Origin: Phoronis pallida | Taxonomy: Eukaryota > Phoronida > Phoronidae | DNA: 10,923 nucleotides | NCBI GenBank assembly: GCA_028565715.1 | Contig: JAOXYC010221682.1 | Span: forward strand, 1 to 10,923 | Reading direction: 5' to 3' | Part shown: positions 1-10,923 of the stretch, piece by piece | Layout of the letters: every line of letters begins with the position of its first letter | How positions within the stretch are numbered: the stretch's first letter is position 1 | Notes under the pieces: generated by a model | Databases searched by the model: none | Told to the model about the DNA's origin: nothing | The model's input: only the letters and a program-made list of their open reading frames with translations | Position numbers and translations under genes: made by a program

Positions 1-419
1 TCTACCATTGAAATAATTTGTCAAATGGGCAGACCATTGGTTTGGACATATAACGGTAGGGACAATTTCAACACAAATTTTTCTAAACCTCCATAAATAA
101 CCCTGACTTCAGCACCTGTTAATTTTTTTTAGTAAGAATTATCATGGAATGATGATAAGGAGCATAAATATGTATTAAAAACTTCACAATAAAGAAATAT
201 GGACTGAGACATGTCTTCACCGATATTGGAACCTTTATGTGAAAATGGCCCAGTTCTGAATAAAGTAACTGTCAAGTCTGTTGGTCTGAGTGTTACATTA
301 AAAACATAGTGTTTCATCGAAGACCATGTTGAACTAAAACTGTGAAGTTGGACCAATAAGGAGTGATCACATGACCAACAGACTGGACTGCTAGAGATAG
401 AGATGACTTCTTCTGAAGA
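1..419 (-). other. THOP1-like 3' UTR / downstream region
   Basis: This region lies downstream of the THOP1-like stop codon on the minus strand. I see no canonical AATAAA or ATTAAA on that strand, so the poly(A) site is probably off the left edge or uses a variant signal. A 12 bp perfect inverted repeat, AGTCTGTTGGTC at 275-286 and its complement at 373-384, could form a hairpin with an 86-base loop in the transcript. No other coding potential is convincing. Confidence 0.5.

Positions 420-10923
<10,504 letters not shown>

Overview
The window looks like nuclear DNA from an invertebrate animal. It is AT-rich, its genes are split by GT-AG introns, one gene is nested inside another, and there are tRNA-derived SINE and DNA-transposon-like fragments. 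The peptidase sequence is close to animal thimet oligopeptidase. I cannot place the phylum from the sequence; a marine invertebrate (lophotrochozoan or non-vertebrate deuterostome) is a guess based on repeat style.

The host gene lies on the minus strand and spans the window. Seven exons (10865-10923 partial, then 6051-6158, 5362-5435, 4605-4836, 4231-4362, 3603-3719 and 420-503) join without a frame break. They give the C-terminal 267 residues of a family M3 zinc metallopeptidase of the thimet oligopeptidase/neurolysin type. The HEFGH zinc motif, the third zinc ligand 29 residues later and the glycine/tyrosine substrate loop are all intact. The N-terminal half lies beyond the right edge.

The 4.7 kb intron between exons 10865-10923 and 6051-6158 holds a complete five-exon gene on the plus strand (6914-9543). 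It encodes a predicted 338-residue type I membrane protein: signal peptide, V-like Ig domain, second Ig-like domain with extra cysteines, one membrane span and a 42-residue acidic tail. Each Ig domain sits in one phase 1-1 exon. I cannot assign it to a named family. Two closely spaced splice acceptors before the last exon could switch between a full and an almost absent cytoplasmic tail.

The non-coding DNA is rich in insertions. A 244 bp tRNA-derived SINE with 10 bp target duplications lies at 2466-2709. A 431 bp inverted-repeat element with possible 6 bp duplications sits in intron 3 of the Ig gene (8450-8880). An 81 bp truncated retroelement tail with 14 bp duplications lies at 10323-10403. 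There is a 354 bp terminal-inverted-repeat element at 673-1026, a dispersed TTGAAAAGACAGAAAAATTC family (1728, 5031, 5852, 5977), and a 30 bp perfect hairpin flanked by 7 bp direct repeats (6304-6333). The putative 3' UTR of the Ig gene contains a long foldback (10023-10112).

The two genes have no evident functional link. Their relation is positional: antisense nesting, so transcription of one overlaps the other.
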